Assembly: GCA_022410635.1 (NCBI GenBank)
Contig: JAJVDF010000238.1
Coordinates: 1,002,773 to 1,066,772 of the forward strand
Length of the DNA stretch: 64,000 nt
Origin: Tretioscincus oriximinensis
Taxonomy: Eukaryota; Chordata; Lepidosauria; Squamata; Gymnophthalmidae
Direction: 5' to 3'
Below are positions 58,890 through 64,000 of the stretch, piece by piece (positions within the stretch are counted from its first letter, which is position 1; each line of letters starts with the position of its first letter). The position numbers and the translations under genes are program-made. The notes beneath the pieces are model-generated. The model worked only from the letters and a program-made list of their open reading frames with translations. It was not told where the DNA came from and made no database searches.

Positions 58890-61810
58890 GATTGTTGCAT
58901 AGACGTTCTGCATGTATGAGGAGTTATACCGGTGAAACTTTCCAATTTATGAAATTTTAAAGATACAACACTTTTAAACTGCTCCCCAACTTCTGATAAA
59001 GTACTGATATATGCAAGTTCCTACAAACATCAAACAACTTGACAAAAGCTAATCAAAAGAACGTTTTGTATGTTTTGCTTTATTAGAAAAAAGTATGAAT
59101 TTTGTTTAATTAACAGTAACCCACACTGCATGGATATGCCCCTGCATTCACAACGATACTGAGTTTGCAAGGAGAAACAGATGTGTGATTGTTATTGTTT
59201 TGTCATTTAGGGACCAAGCACATGTNCAGTGCAACTTTAACACTTACCTGTCTCTTCCTGCTGTCTCCTTCTTTTGCTTTCAATCCTTTCCAGCATTAGG
59301 GTCTTTCGAACGAATCCTGTTTTCTCGTTACATGACCAGAGTATTTGCGTTTCTACTTCAGTTCTGGTCCTTCTGGGGAGTAGTCATTATCATTTGAGAA
59401 AGACAGGTGGTTACTGCTCTTTAATATTTGTATAGGAAAAAGAATTTGGCCAGATGATCAGGTTCAGCTGCTAAATTTTACCTCTTTATGTAACTATGAA
59501 AGGAATGAGAATCCTACCCTCTTTTTCATGTGATAGCCCTAGCCAATCCTGATGTTCAGAGTGACAACGAGGTTGAAATTCCCTTACAGATAAAAGAGAT
59601 CATTTCCCTTACATGATTCTCCCTTAAACACACACAAAAGTTTTATTGTGCATGAAATCAATTTCTGCTNTGGTGAAACTACACAAAAATATGAGATTTC
59701 ACTTCCAATTTACAGTATTTACCATTTCCACAAAACACTTTTTTTATAAGGACACATTTCAGGTGCTTATGTCTTGCATTTATATAATTCTTTTCTTTTC
59801 GTGAATGGTGGGGAGAATTTCTTGTCAGGGAAAATGGTCTAAAGATCTTTGGGTTACCAAGCTGTGGCCTTCCAGATATTAGTGAACTACACTCCTTGTT
59901 ATTCTTTCTAGTAGCTAGGGTTCTCAGAAGACACTAGAAGGGCTCAGAGAGATCGCTTGGTAGACTACCTGCCTTACCTGATTCTCCTTTCCAATTTCTG
60001 CTACTGATAACATATACATAACATCTGATTGGGCCAGGGCAGGAACAGAGCATCCAAACTCAAATGAATGGNTGCCCACAATGTGAAGCCTACATTGGAA
60101 GAGCAGAGATTGTTTTTATGTTCCTTATATTTTATTGATGTTGCAATTTTTAATTGCATAAATTTACCNTAGCTGCATTTTTAGTTGTGGGTTTGCTGTC
60201 TTCTTTTAAATTGTCATCTTGGGTTCATACTGAACGTCTGATTAAAATACAAACATCCTGTTATGTTGTTGCTCCTGCTGTTATTAGTACCACCACCACC
60301 ATTTAGAATGACTTCTGCAAAAACTGGTCTTACGAGGCTGTTACACACAGCAAACTTTGCTATTTTCATATTTCAGTATTTGAATGAGAGAAGCAATAGA
60401 TTCCCTACCCCTGTGAAAGAAATGACTCTTCAATTCCCATGGTTCTTTAAAAAATGCATACTAAAACAGTTTGACATTACAGTCCTCTAAAGTATTGTTT
60501 GGTTGTAACAGACTAATTATTTCATAANGAGCCTTTTAATCACTTAGTGCTGAACATTTGACCTGCTTTTATTGAAAAGCATTATATCTTTATGTTAGAC
60601 ATGTTATGATTTCTTTTGTGAAAGTGCCTTTAACATTTAATAAAAAGAGGNATATTAAACATGGAAAGCAAAAGCACATTGAAATAAGTCTTCAGCAAAT
60701 GCATTGCACTAAAAGAAAAGATGCTTAGAAAGAGAGAAGTAATATAGATAATATACAACGNAGTAACATGCTTGTGGAATTAAAAAATATTATTGAAAAT
60801 TACCTCTCTATGAGAGAGCCTAGGGACCCTTTGGTTTGAACTTCTGCTTTGCAATGATGTTCATTGTGATGGGTAAAAAAATCCAACTCCCTAGTTGAGT
60901 GCCTTGAGAAAAGCCAAGATTGAGAGGAAATCCCTGCTAGAAAACCCAGAACAGAGCCTTTAAAGCACTTAGATGGNCTAACTCTTGCAGCCAACCAATC
61001 ACACAGATGAAGCTGAAAAGGGAAATTATGGTACCTCAGCAATTCAGAATGTCCTTACGTCCATGCCTAGGCTTTTTGCATTGCCTTTCAAGAAAAACAG
61101 NTGCCAGTAAAACTAAACATAAAACAGCCATATTGTGTGACTGTATTTGGACAGGTTTGGGTTTTTAACTTCAGATGCCAAAAGAGCTACAAGAACTGAT
61201 TTCCAAGAAATTATAAAGCAATTAGTGCTTTTGTCAAAAATTAGAACCCAGAGAAAACATGATAAAGATGTGCACCCATTTTATCAATTAAGAGAATAAG
61301 AAGTGCTTTGAACAAGTTTATGTTCTATCTTTGCACTATGAAAGACACCGTACCATGTGGACATGGTTTTTGAGAATTGCAAAGGCTTTCTGATTGCAGC
61401 CAAATTACTAATAGCAAGATCTTGGAAAATGTGAANGCTCCCAACCTAGAGCAATGATACCATACTATCTGGGACCTAGCCCTTATGGAATACATAATCC
61501 ATGCAAAATTCAAAATCATGCAAGGATCAGAACTCAATGTTTCCTTTTATGATATCCTCACATGAATATTCCCTCTGAATTTGTCTGCTGCACTATAAGA
61601 GTAGCTAATAGTCAATGAGAAAGGATATTCAAATTAGCCAATTGCAAGTCAGAATTTATGGCAGGGTTTCATGCAGGTTGTAGACAAATTTAGAGAAGGG
61701 AAAGAAAGATTATTTCCACTTTGTTGGCAAACTGATTTTTGAATTGACAGTGTTCCAGCCATTCAATAATCAATATATGTGACTACTCACAGTAAATAAG
61801 TAAATGGTTA
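58890..61810. other. intergenic, unassigned
   Basis: No gene recognised. 59856-59940 (TGTGGCCTTCCAGATATTAG, GTGAACTACACTCCTTG) is a short hAT-MITE-like fragment. Confidence 0.4.
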
Positions 61811-61818
61811 GCGCTATA

Positions 61819-61877
61819 TATTATTATTATTATTATTATTAATTATTATTATTATTATTATTTATTATTATATTACT
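61819..61877 (+). repeat. (ATT)n microsatellite
   Basis: Runs of TTATTATTATT with two small interruptions. Confidence 0.9.
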
Positions 61878-62864
61878 TAACAATGCTGAAATATATATTC
61901 TTTCTAACTTATTTAGAGTTTACTAGACAGGTTCAAATCAAACTATTCAGTTTGACCCATATTGTTTTGAACGAAAGTATCTGGTTCAAGAAGGACTTAA
62001 TTTATTAAAACTAAACAGAGGGTGATTGATTGAACATGATCAAACTGAATGGTTCAATTTGAACTGTTCTAAAATGACTATCAGCACAGGCTACATACAG
62101 AAATGCGTCATTTTGCCCAGAATTGTACAATTTTCATCAAGCCCAGCCTGTTCAATCTAGAACAAAGTTAAATATGTTCCTAATGGTTCTAGATTAAAAT
62201 AAAATGGAATTTGTTTCAATTTGAACCAAATTTCCAACTTTCAATTTGTGTTCCATCTCATTATATGCATAGAATTTTAGATACCTGTGTTCAGGTCTTA
62301 ACTGTTTAGCAAGTTTTTTCCAGCAGTACTTTTGAAGAGTTTCAGTATCATTTAAAAAAAAACTTTCAAGGATTTAATGCAAAAGTTCAGATCACGTATG
62401 AAATATAACTGACATAAATAATCTCTAAGATGTTTTGTTTTATTTGGTGAGACAAATAAGGAATGGAATCCCATTTAAACTATAGCTTAAGGCATTGGCT
62501 AGGCACTCAAATGTTTGCTGCAAGATAGTTTATGATTCCCTGGAAGGGGCTCAAATGGAAGGGCTCAAATTCCCAGAATTTATATAACTTTTGTAATAAG
62601 ATCAATAGCTACCCTCTACCATATAAATTACACTTGGCATTTGAACCTATTATAGGTTCAAAACAGAAACACACTGAACATCAGGGCCATTTATTAAGCG
62701 TTTGTTAAATGATTTTGTGTCAANATGTAGAAGTTATAAAATGCAAAACACCTGCGCCCCAGAGATTAAAGAGATACTACTGTTTCCTAAGCGATTGGAT
62801 TTTTTTCCTACAAAATATCAGTCATCCTACTCTAGGGTTCCCACATAAAAACCAGCTTCTAATG

Positions 62865-63043
62865 CAGACCTGGGCAAGGGGCGGCCCGAGGGCCACATGC
62901 GGTCCTCCTACTGTCTCTGACCGGCCCGCCCCTCTTAGCTCAGAGTTATATACAGTATTGGGTAGAACTATATTAATCCGGCCCTCTAAAACCACCCCAA
63001 TTTCTCATGCGGCCCCTTGGGAAAAATTAATTGCCCACCCCTG
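62865..63043. mobile_element. hAT-type MITE with perfect 8-bp target duplication
   Basis: 179 bp starting CAGACCTGGGCAA and ending TTGCCCACCCCTG. The flanks are both TTCTAATG (62857-62864 and 63044-63051), an exact 8-bp duplication as made by hAT transposases. The interior resembles GGCCCGAGGGCCACATGCGG-type repeats. No coding capacity. Confidence 0.92.
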
Positions 63044-63292
63044 TTCTAATGCCTGCTGCACGTGGGAAGTAAGTAACTTTTTCTCACCCCTTAGTAGTGC
63101 AAATCTCTATTCCAGTTTGTATACAGAAGCCCTATTAAGGTTGGACTCACATTTATCTATTTGAAATAGTTCCGGATGAACTGTTGCTCTATTTAGATTG
63201 GTCCTATAGTTGGCACTTTAGGAGAGAGAGTGATCTGTTTGGCATCCCTGTAGAGAACAGATAGACAAGTATAAGGCAGACTACTTCTTATA

Positions 63293-63437
63293 GGCTGCAT
63301 CCTNACATCACTTATTTATTCCACTATAACTGGATATTCCACAATAAAGCATGGATATTCTGGAATAAATTAATCCCCACAGTACTTTATTGTGGAATAT
63401 CCAACTATANTGGAATAAATGATGTGGGGATGCAGCC
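63293..63437. mobile_element. short palindromic MITE with GGCTGCATCC termini
   Basis: Termini GGCTGCATCCTNACATCA and TGATGTGGGGATGCAGCC; internal arms TCCACTATAACTGGATATTC / CCACAATAAAG repeat in reverse on the other side. The terminus resembles that of the 5.5 and 31.4 kb elements. Confidence 0.8.
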
Positions 63438-64000
63438 ACAGTCCAATCCCTAGTAGGAACTGATGCAATCAGCAGATGAGAGTCTCAAAGCAGAGATTTA
63501 CTGGGAAACAGATGAGTCAGACCTAGTCTTATTCTCTTCTGTAGGCCATCTCATGCAGCAGCAGATGCTACAGGGATTCTGATGATAATCTGACATGCCC
63601 CTTTATGGCAATTGGATGAAAACANGTCATGTCATGTGAAGACCTGATATAAAGCATTCCCACTTTCCAGGGAACGTATCTTAAANCTAACCTTGTGTGG
63701 TAAACTTTTAAGTTGACTGGACAAAGTTTAAGGTAAGCTTAAATATGCTTTTTGAGTGATTAGGGAGTAGTCAAATGATTAACAATGTGAATACTGTATT
63801 CCAGCTATTTGCTTGGACTAGTCCCCAGTCTCAAAGTGTGAAAACAGGTATAAGAATGCTTCTGGGATGACTGGAGGGTGGTGAGATATTTCACAATGCA
63901 AATGCAACATTTCAGTTAATTGCCTATACTGATCCACGGTCACAGTGCAAATCCTCCCTAAGATTTCAAAGCCAGTACTTGCAATAGGAAGCAGATCTTG

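Overview
The window is vertebrate nuclear DNA, almost certainly from a squamate reptile; a gecko-like lizard is my guess. The sequence is AT-rich and repeat-dense. Its repeats are typical of lepidosaurs: CR1 and L2 LINE tails, tRNA-headed SINEs with TTC tails, Penelope-type tails, palindromic MITEs and an L1-clade endonuclease fragment. Long open frames are rare, and both genes are cut into short exons with canonical GT/AG junctions.

Two genes were reconstructed exon by exon from the minus strand. CCDC169 (34,229 down to 9,602) has eight coding exons, joined phases and a 213-codon product. SPART, formerly SPG20 and encoding spartin (51,314 down to 37,297), has at least seven coding exons that join in frame into 589 codons. 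They lie head to tail about 3 kb apart, as in mammals, where the order is SOHLH2 - CCDC169 - SPART - CCNA1. Each starts at a CpG-rich promoter island: about 34.1-34.5 kb for CCDC169 and about 53.5-54.0 kb for SPART.

Layout: 1-9.4 kb is the region downstream of CCDC169, with repeats and no recognisable SOHLH2 exon. 9.6-34.2 kb is CCDC169, with large repeat-filled introns. 34.5-37.3 kb is intergenic. 37.3-53.9 kb is SPART. 53.9-64 kb is the region upstream of SPART, which holds only repeats and unassigned sequence; CCNA1 would be expected beyond the right edge.

The two proteins are not known to form a pathway. Spartin acts in lipid-droplet turnover, endosomal trafficking, mitochondrial function and cytokinesis. 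CCDC169 is a poorly characterised coiled-coil protein. The most notable signals are: a degenerate tandem copy of SPART exon 3 with an intact donor; no recognisable lysine-rich exon 4; a near-perfect inverted repeat of about 460 bp in SPART intron 2; a hammerhead-ribozyme-like core repeated in six copies of a Penelope-type tail; and a TA-flanked palindromic MITE family with longer relatives.
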